64,000 bases of DNA from Notamacropus eugenii. Lineage: Eukaryota; Chordata; Mammalia; Diprotodontia; Macropodidae. This document shows positions 1-13,300 of the stretch, piece by piece. Below the pieces are notes generated by a model, which made no database searches, was not told the origin of the DNA, and worked only from the letters and a program-made list of their open reading frames with translations. A program made the position numbers and the translations under genes. Each line of letters begins with the position of its first letter. Position 1 is the first letter of the stretch. The stretch is from NCBI RefSeq assembly GCF_028372415.1, contig NC_092878.1:28564903-28628902 (forward strand). The letters are read 5' to 3'.

Positions 1-1229
1 TTCTTAATTCCTCTGTAACCTTTGACTTCACTGATCCCTCTCTCTTCCTTGACACTCTCCTCTCTAGGTTTTGGGTACAAACACTCTCCTGGTTCCCTTC
101 CTACTTCCATAACCACTCCTTCTCGCCGTGGCTGGATTCTTCTCCAGATCACACCCTCAGTTTTCTCCTAAGCCCTCTTCTTTTCTCCCTCTGTACTACT
201 TCACTTGGTGATCTCATCAGCTTCCATGGATTTAATTACCATTTTTTATGCTCTCGAGTCTCTCTCAAATCTATCCAGCCTGCCCCAACCTCTCTGCTCA
301 CCTCCAACCTCTGATCTCCAACTGCCTTTCAGGCATCTCACTAGATGTGCAGTAGACTTCTTAAATTCAGCATGTCCAAAATAATACATAATAAAAAGCT
401 TTCCCTCTAAACTCTTTCCCCCTCCTATCTTCCCATCCCTCAGGCTTACCACCTGGATCCTCACTGTCTCTCACTCCCCACACCTAAGCTGTTGCCAAGA
501 CCTGGTGATTGTACCTTTGCAACATCTCTTGAATTTGTTCCCCTCTCTCCTCTTGGCACCGCCATCCCTCTAGAACATGCAGGCCCTCACCAATCTGCCC
601 CCTGCATTACTGCACTATAGTGGGTCTGTCTGCCTCAAGTCTCTCCTCACACCTATCCATCCTCTGATTCAGCCACCAAAGTGGTTTTCCTAAAGTGCAG
701 ATCTGATCATGTCACTCCCCTACTCAAACTAACTCCCTATTGCCTTCAGAAGAAAGTATAAAATGCTCTACTTGGCATTCAAAGTTGTTTATAACCTTAG
801 TCCCCTCCTACCTTTCCAGTTTCCTTACACTTTACTCCCCAACATGTACTCTTCAATCCAGTGACAATGGCTTCCTGACTGTTCCATGAACAAGACATTC
901 CATCTCTCAGCATTTTCTCTGCCTGTCCCCCATGCCTAGAATGCTCTCTTTCCTCTGCTCCAACTACTGGCCTCCCTGGCTTCCTTTAAGTCCCAACTAA
1001 AATCCCACCTGCTACAGGAAGCCATCCCCAACCCCTCTAAATCCCAGTGCCTTCTTTGTTAATTACTTTCCATTTATCCTACAGATAACTTGCTTTGTAT
1101 GCGTAACACATTGTCTCCTCCATTAGATTGTAAGCTCCTTGACAGCAGAGACTGTCTTTTGTCTTTCTGTATCCCCAGAGCTTTGCACAGTACCTAGGAC
1201 ATAGTAGGTACTTTAAAAAGGTTTCTGAC
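1..1229 (+). mobile_element. L2 LINE, 3' part with reverse-transcriptase remnant
   Basis: Plus-strand remnant of the L2 coding region, for example the 'ggtgatctcatcagcttccatgg' type block, 'ctcccctactcaaact' and 'aaatcccacctgctacagga', followed by the L2 3' tail with 'tgtatccccagagctttgcacag'. Stops interrupt the frame, so it is a dead copy. The 5' part is cut by the window edge. Confidence 0.85.
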
Positions 1230-2099
1230 TAATCAATATTGGAGAAATAGCAATGTGAAAAAAAAGTCAGAGATAATATTGTAATATGAACAATAGCTCT
1301 GGGATTTCCGAAGTTATTTACACCCTGCCATAATCACATGAGAGCCGAAACCCTTTATTTCCTTCCAACTGCCTTCCTGCCACCCTCTCCCCACCCTTTA
1401 TTTTTATAGAAGGAATTCTTTCCAGGGCACAAGAAGAGGAGGGAGAGGGAACAAGTCACTTTTGAAGTCAAGAGTAGAAGTGAGTGACATGGGATAATTC
1501 AAGGACCTAAAGAAAACACATCTCTATGAAGCATTCCAGAATCCTTCCCTTTCCTTCTAGGAGCCCTGAAACAGCCTCCTAGACAGGGTAGGCTGGGGCA
1601 AGAGGAGCCAGGTCCTACCACAGAAGAAGAATGGGTTGTGCCAGATGAGCTCCAAGGTTCCTTCCATTTCTAAATCCTATGATATTATAAAATGGAGGCA
1701 CAGCAGCTCAGATACATAAACATGGTGTTGTCCACACTTCACTCTGCTAGGGATCCCAATTCTCCCTTTAGCTCCAAGAAACATGTGAGCATCAAATGTC
1801 ATTCGCTTGTTTTTTTAACTGAACTCCACAAAGGGGGGAAAAAACAAACTAGAGATAGAAAGGTTCATTAAATTTTATTATTATCATTATTGAAGGGAAC
1901 AAGAGATCATCATCACCAGCTCACCCCATAAAATTGTGATTCCCCACATCTCACTTAGTAGCTGTGACAACTGCACACACAACTAAGATAAGGCAGGCCA
2001 AACCCTCATATGGGGTAGACCTCTGCCAAAAGTAGGTGCTAGGTGAGGGTATGGCTCGAAGAGGCATGGCGTTGACAAAGCAGCAGCTTGCTACATGTA
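1230..2099. other. Intergenic, mostly unassigned
   Basis: Downstream of VPS39. A short MIR-like tail may lie at 1630-1690 ('gctccaaggttccttccatt'). I see no exon or other feature. Confidence 0.4.
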
Positions 2100-4235
2100 A
2101 GACCACACATAATCTTTATTCTATTGCTTTGAACAAATCTGGCTCACAGAAAATGAAACCAGAGACAGAAGATGTTAGGCCAACGCAACATGAGCTCTGG
2201 GAGGGCTTCAGCAGGAAAGCTGAGAAGAGGCCTAATACCCACCTCCAAGCTACCTTCTTGGCAGCTGGGTCCTAGGTCTCTTCTTTACTGCTATGTACAT
2301 ATGGACAAATTGGTAACTGGTTGTCTCTTTCTGCTTACTTGCTTCGAGGTTCTCCTGCAAAACGACTCATTCTCACTGATCTACTTACTCCCAGTTGTCT
2401 CCATCACTGCTGTCAATAATTAGCCAAAATGTCATAACTGAGTTGGCAGCTAATGCTATATCTTCAGAGGGTTCACATAAGTCCATGTGGAGGACTGGGA
2501 CCTAGATAAACCTTCAGTTTATCATTAGCCACCTTAGCAACAGAATCTACAGAACCCCACAAACCTGAAGGCAATGCTGACAGCACAGGGAAAGAGATGC
2601 CAAAATGCCACAGTGAAAAACAGAGTCAGGTCACTCTATCAGTAAAGGAGACAGAGTTGGCCACTAAGGTCACTTCCTCCAACGAGAAGGAAGGAATCCA
2701 CTGCTCCATCACTCAGTCCAGCTTCCAACAACCCACTAAAGGTATCAGGGCAACAAAACTGAAGTGGTCAAGTGTACAGAATCCCCATTAAGGTCAGGAT
2801 GCAGGATTCCTTGTCCTTCATGTCCTTGATCTGTCTGCTGTGGCTGCAAAGATAATGGGTCCTAATCCTTTTTAAAGTGAGGGGGTGCTGCAAATTGTAC
2901 TCCATGGAAGCACAAGTAATCGTGTGGTTGGTAAGAATACGACCTAACCAATATTTTAGAGAACCTTGAGGGAAAGTAGACAGGAGTAGGGGGGAGGGGA
3001 GGATGGACTTTAAAAGCCCATTTGGTGCTACTGCCTTTTTCTCCCCTCTCTCTGACTATGATCACAAATGTACTTGAGCTCTTGACTGGATCTTTTTTCT
3101 AAATGTCTCAGAGATCCAATCACATACAATACTGCAACCCAATCTACCTACTCCCCAAAACAAATCAGCAGACTAATAATCAGGCCTATTCTGCATGACA
3201 TGCAAGCAGGAAGAGGAGGGACTTGAAACAAGGTAGAGCATCACCTACAAATATGAAACTAACTTTAACTCTGCTCCTGGTGAATGAGCTGGGAGTAGCC
3301 AACACTGCAGGGGCATGTGAATATGATCTCACACCAAGAGCTCAGATGGTCCAGTCTTTATGATGTCATAACTTGGCAGAACCCACAATCTCTACTTGGA
3401 CAGAGGGTAGGATTCCTTTCCTAGAAAGGTAATGACATCCTCTTGGTCCCCCATTCATGAAGGGATGAGCAACTGATTGTGCAGTGCAAATAGGACATAT
3501 TTACAGTTCCCACCCACATCCCCTAACACCTGCAGAGCTGACAAAAATTCTGCAGAATTAACCCCTTGCACGTCAAACATAACATAGTGCTAAATACTGG
3601 TCATTCCTGAGCTCAGGAATTGTGGAAAAAAGTGAGAAGGAAAAAGTAAGCAAATGAAAGTGAGACACATAAAGGGGAGGAGCAGAGAGGGAAATGTCTT
3701 GGGAGTGTCTAGCACCAAAACTAGACTGAGGAAAAAACAACCATCCTTAAATAGAAAGCCAGCTGTTCTGTCTACAGATGGCGCAGCCCGTAGAATTTTT
3801 TCTTTTCACTGGACTCTCCAGTTAGTCTGGCCTCCAGGTCTTTGTGAAGACATATATTTACCTTTATAAAAAAGGTTCTTAATGGAAAAATTCCCCTTCA
3901 GTTACAAATGCTCAAAACAAGTTTTCTTAGTGCATAGCAATGCAAACACTGGAGGATGCGTCTACTTCACATCCTAAGTATCAAAGAGATTTTGTGAAGT
4001 TGCCAGCAACTTAACCATACAAGTCATTTTTTTCTCTTAAAAAGCCAACGTTGTTGTTGTTGTCAGGGTTGGGAGGAGAGTCAGTCTAGAGATGCTCCAG
4101 GCTGTAAGGTACCAAGTAGTGTCCAATTGAGCAGACTCCTCCAGGAGGCATTCTCGCTTCCTAAGGAGCTTCCACCTTCTGTTCTTCTGGGAAAGGCAAG
4201 AATTGTAGTCCACTGACCTCACAGTAGCTCCAAGT
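2100..4235 (-). other. VPS39: VPS39 3' UTR (approximate end)
   Basis: Sequence after the VPS39 stop runs for 2.1 kb without a recognisable repeat, in contrast with the repeat-rich introns, up to a good polyadenylation signal. The length is close to what I recall for the human 3' UTR. Short open frames here on either strand look like chance. The distal end is inferred from the signal and not seen directly. Confidence 0.65.
2115..2120 (-). promoter_or_regulatory. VPS39: Polyadenylation signal AATAAA for VPS39
   Basis: On the minus strand AATAAA is followed within 15-30 nt by GTGTGGTCTT, a GU-rich element. It is the only canonical AATAAA I found between the stop and this point. Confidence 0.6.
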
Positions 4236-4311
4236 TCAGGTGTCAGTCGGGTTGACCTCTTTGGAACAGAAGTAGTGCACAACCACTCCATTGGGGTACC
4301 TGGCAAACGCG
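4236..4311 (-). CDS. VPS39: VPS39 exon 25, stop codon
   Basis: Encodes [24 protein letters not shown] and TGA. Supplies His863 and Cys866 of the zinc-binding pattern. Acceptor CCCCTGCAG. Exon 25 continues into the 3' UTR. Confidence 0.95.
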
Positions 4312-7300
4312 CTGCAGGGGAAGGAGAATGGGATGAAACTGAGGCTGGTCCCCACAAAGGAAGCAACTCCCTTTACCAGGAAAAGCTTCCTGCCTTAAAA
4401 CAGCATAGAGGCAGAGTTGCCATTCATCTGTCTCTGACCAGAACGGGAGCAGATACTATGCCTATCCACTTCAGCCTGGCAGGTTCAGACCCAGAAAGAA
4501 TTTAGTGATCTCTTCCAAGGCTGGAAGTTCAAAAGAGTCCTAGATTCCGACCCCAAGAGTATTTGGACTCCACGCAGCATTCCCCATAATGTCAAATATC
4601 TACTGGGCACATATCTCCTGTTAACCAACATGAGCTGGAGCATGCAAAAGCCAAAAGCAGATATGGGAAACGTGCAGGCCCATGTATCAAGGCTCACTTT
4701 GTGCCAGCTAACAGTGCTCATCAAGTCTGCAGGCTTGTCCTAACAAAGAACTTGAAGGCAGATCTTTCCAAGGAATCAGACTCTGAAGAGCTCCTGGGCT
4801 TCTGGTCCCACTCCCACCCAAAGGAAGCCATACAATATTTCCTTTGCAGAGTCATCTCTACTGAGGACCTGCGGGAATGCCAGGCTCACTGTCTGCTGAG
4901 ACAGTCCATTCCATTTGTGGGCAGGACCACTGCTGAGTTTTTCTTTCTACTGAGTTGAAATCTGTGACTCTGGCATATCCACCCCTAGTGCTTGTTTTGT
5001 CCTGTAGGGCTGAGGGAAACAAGTCTAATCCCTTCTCCACTATATCCTTCCATAAACCTCTGCAAATTCCTTCAGTTGCTTCTGATAGGGCATGGTTTTA
5101 ACTTCCCAAGAATCAATGTCCTGACGGCTTTGGATATTACAATTGTAATATAGGCTAAATCTCATAAAAGTAGCCAAGTCAGTCACCAGCTAAGAGTTTA
5201 ATCTCTTTGGACTGCTTAGTATAAGCCTATTTCAAAGGACAGAGTTTAAGATTATGGATCTGTCTTTTCAATAAATGAGCCTGGAAACAGAACATGTATT
5301 TATTTACTCCATCCGTGAAGGCCAGAGCTAACTCAAAGGTGAATGTCAACTGGCTTAAAACAGTAGGATGTGGCAGTGGCAATTGTGTCCACCTTTCAAG
5401 AAAAACAGATCCACCCCCATACATCAGTGATCCTGAAACTGGCCTTCCTCCTCCAAGATTTCGATAAGAAGCAGATTGTTCACTCTTTTAAATTCCATTT
5501 TCTTTTTTTTCAGGTCCATATTATCTCCTTCCCATTTCCCTCCATTCTCTATTACAAACATGTATATAATCAAGTAAAATAAATCCCTGCACTGGCCCAG
5601 TCTAAAAAAAAAAATCAGTCTCAATCTGCCTTCACTTTGGATGATGGATGAAATATATAAGAAAATCTTGGATTTTAAAAAATCCAGCTCCTGCACTCCT
5701 TCATCCCTGATCAGTCACTCCAGAAACAAGAGTCTGGGCACAGGAGCACTTCAATACGCACTCCTGCTCGTTGCCTCTCTGAACATGAAGGGCTCACCTG
5801 TTCCCTATCTTCTTCTTACACACCATGCACAACTTCTCCTCTGTGATGATGCACTTCACTTGCTGGTGGAAAATGCGCTCCTCCTGGACCTGGAGGAACA
5901 TGGCCAAACCCAAGAGTATTTGGACTCCATGCAGCAGAAAGGGACATTGACTGCACCCCTGCTCCCTGCTCCTCCCCAGCCCAGCTTTCACCCACTTCTT
6001 TCACTAAGAGAGCTGGGAACTAAAAGTTACACTCATTTCTGGATGTGACCTGTGTGTAAAGCACAAGGCCGAAGGCTCTCTCACGGCAGTTCACAGAAAG
6101 GGTTCAGGACACAAACTCGGGCAGAGAACAAAGAAGAGTTCTGGTGTTCTGTACCCTTAGAAACTCGGCTTGAAGAAGGTTTTTGAGGACTTGATTGAAA
6201 CGTTTCTTTTGTGCATTTTCCTCCAGGACTTTTTCCAGAAAGATGCGTATCTCATTAATCTGGGTGTTCGCTGGAAGAAGGTTGATGGCCTGAGGGCAGA
6301 GAAATACAAAGGAGGGATAGTGGGAAAGGGAGTGAAGGAGACAGGGAGAGAGAGAAAGAGGGAGAGACAGGGGGAGAAGGAGAGAGAGAGACAGAGAGAA
6401 AGACAGAGAGAAGGCCTGACCTTGGTGGTGTCCAGCTTGCTGTGGTGTAATTCCAGAACCTGCAGGGCAGCCTGGAGATTAGCTTGGGGCTCCAGCAGCT
6501 CCATCTTGATGGGCCCCAAGCAGTGAACACTAGGTGGGGACAGATACATCCGAAGCAGGGACAGATAAACCTGTTTCACATAAATCTAGTCAAAATATAC
6601 CACTCAACTGATACCAATAACCTTCAGAGAATCCCAAAACATCAGTTGAAATGGAGGATGGTAAAGAGCTCCATTTCACACTGAGGGAAGTCTAGAAGCA
6701 GCAGCTGTCACCTCACACTCAGGATCACAGGATCATAGAGTTAGAGTTGGGAGGGACCTTAGAAGTCATGGTGAGACTCCATGTCTCACCTTAAAGACAA
6801 GGAAACTAAGGCACAAGAGAGTTTAAGGGATTTTCTTGCCCAAGGTCACACAGCTAGTGACTTAAAAGTTATTCATTTTTATCTCTCTAAAGTGTATATG
6901 TCAAAATGATTAATATGGAAATGTTTGACATAAATGCACATGTATAACCTATATCTAATTATTTACCATCTCAAGGAAGGGAGGGACAGAATTTGAAACT
7001 CAAAACTTAATAACGAGGTTTTTTAAAATGTATATGAAGTTAAGTTGGCAAGAAAAATAATAAAAACCTTAAGTTTGCTTTTCTCCCCAGGAGAAAGCCG
7101 AGGAAAAGACAGTATAACTCAGTAAAGGTTTTTCCTTTAAGCTGGGGTTTGAAAGCTGAGGCCCTGTCTATGCTAAGGCCTTAGGAGGTGAGAGCCAGGC
7201 CTCAAAGGTGACTCAGTACAATAGACTAGTACCACTTGTAAAACTGGATTGTAAAACATCACTGTATCGAGATGAAAAGCTGAAAAGAACAACTGCCTGG

Positions 7301-10300
7301 GAGTTAGAAAGCCCAGGCTCTCATTTTGCTCCTGTAACTGGATGACCTTTGGCATATGCGATTTAACCTCTTTGGCTCTCCTTCCTTCACCAATACCATG
7401 GCAAAGAATTAGATTAGATAATCTCTAATTATCTTTAGCTCTAACATTCTATAATCCCGATTCTAAAAAGGGCATACACCTAGAGCATCAGAGGGAGTTG
7501 GATAAAGCAAGTCAACAAACATTTATTAAGCCCCTACTACATGCTAAACACTGTGCTAATTGCTGGGGATATAAAGAAAGATGGTGACAGACAAGAGACT
7601 CACTTTTAATCATTCCTGGTTATGATGTTTGAGCTACTTATATACAGTTGTATATTTACATATACAAATCTATATAAACATTTACATATATATTTGAGCC
7701 ATCATATCATCCACAGATATTGCAAATCAAATCGCACAAACACACTGACCCACAATATCTTTGTAATTCATTCCAATCAGAGTCACCTACAACCAACCTG
7801 AAGAGGGCTAGGTAAGCTGTGAGCAGTCAGACACATGGGGCTACATTCAATAACTACAAGACAGATAGGAGCAAAGTTACTACTCACATCTTTGTTGCCA
7901 TCTCTGTTTCGGTCATAGTGTTTATGGCAGTACCTGGAAGTGAAACATGGAGAGTCAGAAATGGGATACGGCCAGACAAAGTTTAACGGACCAAGATAAT
8001 TTCCATTCATGCAACAGCTTTGTGATCTGCTAAAGATCTTATTAGAAATGGGGGCCATTATAGGAAACAATTTTCACTCTACTGGGTAGTCGACGTAGGC
8101 AGTTGGTGCTCCTGTGGTGGGATGTTTCAGGTATTCTTCTGGTCTCTTCTGATTGTCAACATAACATACGTCCAAATCAAGAAATTCACAGAAAGTAGGA
8201 TTAGGATGAGAGAGGCCACTCACTCTTCAGCCATCCTTGTATCCTTCAGAATGTGGACATAAATGAAGAGAGCTTGTTCATGTTTCCCCATTCGCCCCAA
8301 AAGGAGAGCTCTTTCTTCTAGGAGACCTACAAGAAAAAAAAAATAACCACGACTGCAAGTTAGCTCGAAGGACAAAGACTAAAATAAGAGAAGAGATATT
8401 ATTTCTACTATTAAGGTTTCCCCCACAAGGAGTTAATAACTAGAAACACCCAAAATATGAGCAGTCACAGGACTGACCTATTCCCTAGTAAAGACAATTC
8501 TCAATTTTTTCCAGGAAATCATATCAATCACTGAGCTTATGGTTCTATTGAATTAGAAAAGAATAAAGTTGGCTACAAACACATGCAATGAAACAAATTT
8601 AAACTTGGCTGGTGATAAATATATGAGCACATGCCCAGAGAGGGAAGGGAACACTCAGACACAATGTGGTTACTCCATAGGGAAGAAATTAGAACACAGA
8701 TCCCCAGACAAATGGACTGTATGTTTTCTTCACCAAATTGGTGTGTTTCATTTCAACTCAATTCCACAAGCATTTATTATAAGAGCCTACTATGTGCACA
8801 AACACTGGGGGTACAAAGACAAAAACAAAACATTCCCTGCCTTTAAGATATTTACATTTTAGGTACAAAATAAAAACAAAGTAATTTGGGAGGGCTGGGC
8901 AGAGTGGGGAGGGGTTTAACAACAGGAGAGATAAAAAGGAGGTGGCACCTGAGATGAGACAAGACAGGAACTGGGTATGATTCCAGAGGACAGAGGTGAG
9001 AAAGGAAAGCATTCTCCTCTCTCACTGGCCAAAGGCTCAAAAGTGGAAGACAATGTCACAGGAAACAACAAGTAAAGTAAGTTGTGAATGGAACTGGCAG
9101 TGTGTGAGGGACAGCAGCAGGACACTGGCCCCGTAAGTCAGGGTAAAGTCAAATTATGAAGGGCTTTAGATGCAAAGTAAAGGGGTTTTGATTTTATCCT
9201 GAAGTTAACAGTCACTGGAGCTTACTGACTGGTGGTAGTGGTTGTTCAGTCACATCTGACTTGTGACCCCATTTGAGATTTTCTTGACAAAGACACTACA
9301 GAGGTTTGCCATTTCCTTCTCCAGATCAATTTGTAGATGAGGAAAGTGATGCAAACAGGGTTAAGTGATTTGCCCAGGGTCACAGAGCTAGTAAGTATCT
9401 ATGGCTGAATTTGAACTCAGGTCTTCCTGACTCCAGGCCCAGCACTCTATCCACTGCACCACCTAGCTGTCCACTAAGCAGGGTAGTGGCATGGTAATAT
9501 CTATCCTTTACAGATTTCAATGTGGAACAGGGTTTGGAATGGTACAGAAGGGAAGCAGGAAGTCCAATGAGAAGACTATTATACTAATCTAGATAACAGG
9601 AGATAAGGGCCTGAAATTTGTTGATGACCAGGTGCATTAGGAAATAAAAATGGGGATGGATATAGCAGATTTTGTAGAGGTAAAACTGACAAAACTTGGA
9701 AACTGACTGAACACTAGAGGGGTGACAGAGTGAAGAGTAGACAATGAATTCAAGCCTGCAACCTCAGTGATTGAAAATAGTGGTGTTGTTCACCCTAACC
9801 TCAGGAAAATGAGGAATGCTGCAAGTTTGGTGAGGAAAGAGCATATTTTAAACAAGATGAGTTTGAGATGCCTATTGGATACCAAAATAGAAGCGTCCTG
9901 CCAATAGCTGGTGATGCAGGACTGGAGCTGGATGCACACATCTAGCAGACATCAGCACAGAGACAATCAGTGAAAGAGAGGAAATGATGAAATTGGGGAG
10001 AGAAGAGAAAAGAAGACATGAGAGAGTTCAGGATATAGCTACATCATTGGGCAGGATATAAAAGATGGTCCAGCAAAAGAGGATATTCAGACAGGCCAGA
10101 AGAGAACCAGAGGACAGTGTCACAAAAATGCAAGGAAAACCATGTCCAGGAGTGGGGAGCAGTCGTGTCAGAAGCTGCACAGAGGTCAAAAATAAGGAGC
10201 GGACACTGGATTTGGAAACTAAGAGATTTTTAATAGCCCTGGCGAGAACAGTTTCAAGTTTAGCATCTAAGAAACCAGATGCTAGAAGGCTGAGAACTCA

Positions 10301-13300
10301 GTAAGAGGTGAGGAAATGGAGGTAATGAGTGTAGGTGGCTTTTTCTAGGAATTTGGCTATGAAATAGAAGACAGATAAAGAATTACAGTTCAAAAACACG
10401 GTGGAGTCAGATTGTTTTTAAGAATAGGGATAGGGGGAGGTGTAAATCTGGGTATATTTGTAGGCAGCAGAGAAAGAGCCAGCAGATAAAGACAGATTGA
10501 AGATTAGAAAGAAAGAGGGCACAAACAGAGAGACAAACTCCCAAAGCAGACAGGAGGGAATGGGATCAAAGAGCACAAGTACTGTAAAGGGGTTTGCCTT
10601 GGCAAGAACCCTCTTTTTATTTTTATTTTTTTCCTAAGACACTATGGCAAAGGAAGAGAGAATGAAGGATAGTGCTGAGGTGATATGAGGTACAGAATTG
10701 AAAACAAAAGGGAGCTCATGTTAGAAAGAATAGAGAGGCAGGGCAGTATGGTAGGATGGTAGCTAAAACACCTAGGTTTGAATACATATTTGCTGACTAA
10801 ATGAATTAGATGAGACTACTACTTAATTACTTAACTAATTACTATTTAAATAGTTATGCAATGCGGGGTTAACAATAGTGATTAGAGAAGAAAAGCTTCC
10901 TCAAAGGGTTGTTACGAAGATCAACACGAAACAACAGAAACCATAAGGCCTTATACAAATATGAATTTGTGCCTCCCTGAAAACTGCAGTAGGTTGTGGC
11001 CTCCAGTTAGGTAATGGATACTCACCATCAAAAGGGAAGTCACAGATGAGTTGACTTGGATCATAGCAGCTAGAGATCTCCAGGAACATGAGGAGCTTCC
11101 GCCGGTATTCTCCCAGCTCCCCCTCTTCCTCGCCAGCAGGGACTGGAGTTTTATCTATGGGAAAGCCAGGCTCAATGCAAGAAATGATGCACAAGGGGCA
11201 AGGTCTTAATCCAGAGGAATGAAAAGAACATCACACTGAGAATGAACTACTTAAACACTAGTCTGTATGTCCCACAGAAATACAAGACAACAGCACGTCT
11301 TGTTTACCAGGTAAAAGGCCTGCCAACAAGACTGGTTTCCTCCCAACTGCAGCCATCTGCAGGTTGGCTCCAGGACCTCACCATCTCCCTGGGGGTGTCT
11401 CCCAGAGACAGGGAGCAATTTATCTAGGCTAGCCTGCAATTCCCACCTCTGACTCCCAGCATTGGTTAACTTCGGCACACTGATTCCTCTGAAAGCTTTC
11501 TTCCCGCACAGATTTGCTTTTACAAAACTCAAGTGTAAGGTTTTACGTTGCATGGCACCACCCCATGCTCCACATTGACAAGTTCTGTGCTCTCTCCAAG
11601 CCCACAGGACAGCTAGGTTTTTAAGGTCATCTGTACCTGTAGGGAAGGAACTGAGGTATTCTTTCATCAGTCCTTGGACTTTCTCACAGTACAGCTGGAT
11701 AAGGCAGTTGTGGAACTCAGAACCTGTCTCTTCCCAGGTATGGATGATGTGTTCCTAGGATGGAAAACAGGTTTGGCCTGTATCTTCTATTTCAGTCATG
11801 TCCAACTCTTTGTAACCTCAATTTGGGATTTTCTTAGCAAAGATACTAGGGAGGTTTGCCATTTCCTTCTCCAGTTCATTTTACAGATGAGAAAACTGAG
11901 GATTAAGTGACTTTCCCAGGGTCACACAGCTAGTAAACGTTTGAGGTAGGATTTGAAGTCAAGAAGATAAATCTTCCTGGTGCCAAGCCTGGCACTCTAC
12001 CTACTGTGCCACCTAGCTGCCCCTACACAGATAATTTAACTCAGACACCCCTAGAAAGTCTTACCCTTTGTAAAGCTTAATCAAGCTACAAATCTAAGTA
12101 GCAGCTCTTTTATAACTTTTACAGTTAATTCTTTTGAGTTTCAGGAATGATTTTTCTGATAAACAGTCTTTTTAAATGCTAACCCATGAATTCACCTAGT
12201 TAATTCCAACAATCCCATCCTGTCCAAGGTATTTTCTTTTAGATACTTAAAATCTATTTGGTTGTCCTGTGATCATTACTGAATCCAGCTGGACCAATAT
12301 AGCTATGGAATTTCCATTCAGTCTTTCTCTTTCACCAATCAGGGCTTGCCATAAATGTATGAAGTGTCATAAAATGCTCCCAAAACATCTACTCTGGCTA
12401 CCAAATATGGTTTTGCCAGAGTGTCTCTTTCAAAGGATACTGAAGTAAACTTCTCATCTTACAATTCTACCCATTCTTTTTTTAAATTCAATTTTAGTTT
12501 TACAAAGATCTACCTTCTCTCCCCCTTCCCATTCCAACAATTCACTCCCAGACAAAGTAAGAAAAACAAAGCTCCTGCTATAACCATGCACCATCAAGTA
12601 AAACAAATTCTCTCACTGGCCACGTCCAAAAATAACATGCCTCAGCCTTCATTCTGAGTCCACCACTTCTCTATCAGGAAGTGTCTACCTATTCTTTTTC
12701 TTTTTTTGGAGAGGGAAAGCAAGGCAATTGGGGTTAAATTACTTGCCCAAGGTCACATAGCTAGTAAGTGTCAAGTGTCTGAAGCCCAATTTGAACTCAG
12801 GTCCTCCTGAGAACAGGGCCAGTCCTCTCTTCACTGTACCACCTATGTCTATTCATTCTTAAAAGACACAGATGCCTATCTCACATGCCCCATGACCTGA
12901 ACACCTACATTCCAGAATGGCTTAGTGGTGAACTTTATTAAAGGAACTAGAAAAACACAGCATCTTACCAAATAGGGAACAGCCAGACCCTTAAAGTTTT
13001 CTATTAAGAAGTTCAGCACACGGTCCCGTGGTAGGGCCTCCACCTCAGGGAGATCTTCAGTAAATATCTGTCAGAACAAAACATGTTTCTATAAGCAAAA
13101 CCACTGCTAGACACCCCAAGCTGAGAGCACAGGAAGATGCCAAGCATGTAGGCAGGAAGAGGAATCACAGAATGTAGGGATGTAGGGAGGAGAGCCTGCC
13201 TGCCAGCTCAGAAGTCATCAACCTCAACCTCTTCATTTTTACAACAGAGAAAGTTAAGACCCAAAGAGTTAGCCAATGTCACACAACTAGTGTAACAGAA

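Noticed and set aside
6157-6579. 140-codon minus-strand frame read as one protein
   Set aside because: It is VPS39 exon 22 read into the CT-rich intron and then out of frame through exon 23, not a separate gene.
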